NCBI GenBank assembly: GCA_025054935.1 | Contig: JANWZD010000019.1 | Coordinates: 1-40,087 of the forward strand | Direction of reading: 5' to 3' | DNA: 40,087 bases | From: Dehalococcoidia bacterium | GTDB lineage: Bacteria > Chloroflexota > Dehalococcoidia > SpSt-223 | Shown here: piece by piece, positions 40,034 to 40,087 of the stretch | Position numbering within the stretch: the stretch's first letter is position 1 | How the letters are laid out: every line of letters starts with the position of its first letter | Notes under the pieces: model-generated | Seen by the model: only the letters and a program-made list of their open reading frames with translations | What the model was told of the DNA's origin: nothing | The model's database searches: none | Made by a program: the position numbers and the translations under genes

Positions 40034-40087
40034 GCTCAGCAAGGCCACAATTGCAGGCCAGAATGAGCGGTGCCTCTTATCTCGCCG
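40034..40087 (+). repeat. Isolated unit related to the 70-base tandem repeat
   Basis: It starts GCTCAGCAAGGCCACAATTG and continues CAGGCCAGAATGAGCGG, closely matching the consensus unit of the array at 37907-38252. It is cut by the window edge. Confidence 0.6.

Larger units (their letters stand above)
38914..40087. other. Gene-free stretch at the right end, about 1.2 kb
   Basis: No convincing gene was found on either strand; frames are rich in Arg, Ser and Ala and overlap in all phases. It contains one dispersed repeat (39617-39658) with a degenerate tail copy at about 39715-39755 (CGCAGTGACGGCGCAGAAC), and the start of a tandem-type unit at 40034. No tRNA or rRNA was recognised. Confidence 0.6.

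Overview
This window looks like chromosomal DNA of a GC-rich, aerobic or thermotolerant Chloroflexota-type bacterium. The grounds are the codon bias, frequent GTG and TTG starts, three luciferase-like flavin oxidoreductases, family-5 ABC binding lipoproteins, a GT39 protein with beta-sandwich tail and many small enzyme genes of mixed strand. This placement is inference from gene content only.

Layout. 1-8219 is a type I-C CRISPR-Cas locus read on the minus strand: cas3, a 558-base gap, then cas5c-cas8c-cas7-cas4-cas1-cas2, a leader, and the start of an array that runs off the left edge. cas8c carries an in-frame internal start with a strong ribosome binding site that should give the small subunit Cas11c. 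8478-20061 is housekeeping and catabolic: a quinone-oxidoreductase-like protein, flavin oxidoreductases, an amidohydrolase, a HipA-like kinase overlapping a DUF3037 gene, a cyclase-family hydrolase, a peptide-type ABC binding lipoprotein with a clear promoter and terminator, a small monooxygenase-like protein and a Ycf48-like secreted protein. 20262-27167 holds a DtxR-family metalloregulator divergent from a peroxiredoxin-like gene whose peroxidatic cysteine codon is an in-frame TGA (probable selenocysteine, with a possible SECIS hairpin). These are followed by a CPA2 antiporter, a small unknown protein, a GT39 membrane glycosyltransferase and a zinc alcohol dehydrogenase. 27175-30873 is a minus-strand cluster: a flavin oxidoreductase, enoyl-CoA hydratase and MEMO1-family protein with overlapping stop/start codons, with PspA just upstream. 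31598-33553 has moeA divergent from a helix-turn-helix protein fused to a molybdopterin-oxidoreductase-like domain. 34041-38913 carries an ABC binding protein, secG, a parB-like gene and an ftsB/divIC-like gene.

The right part of the window has several gene-free stretches of 0.4-1.2 kb. They contain a dispersed palindromic (REP-like) repeat and a degenerate tandem repeat of about 70 bases. No rRNA, tRNA, transposase or integrase was recognised. The items most worth following are the TGA-containing peroxiredoxin with its divergent metalloregulator, the internal cas11c start, and the HTH-molybdopterin fusion opposite moeA.
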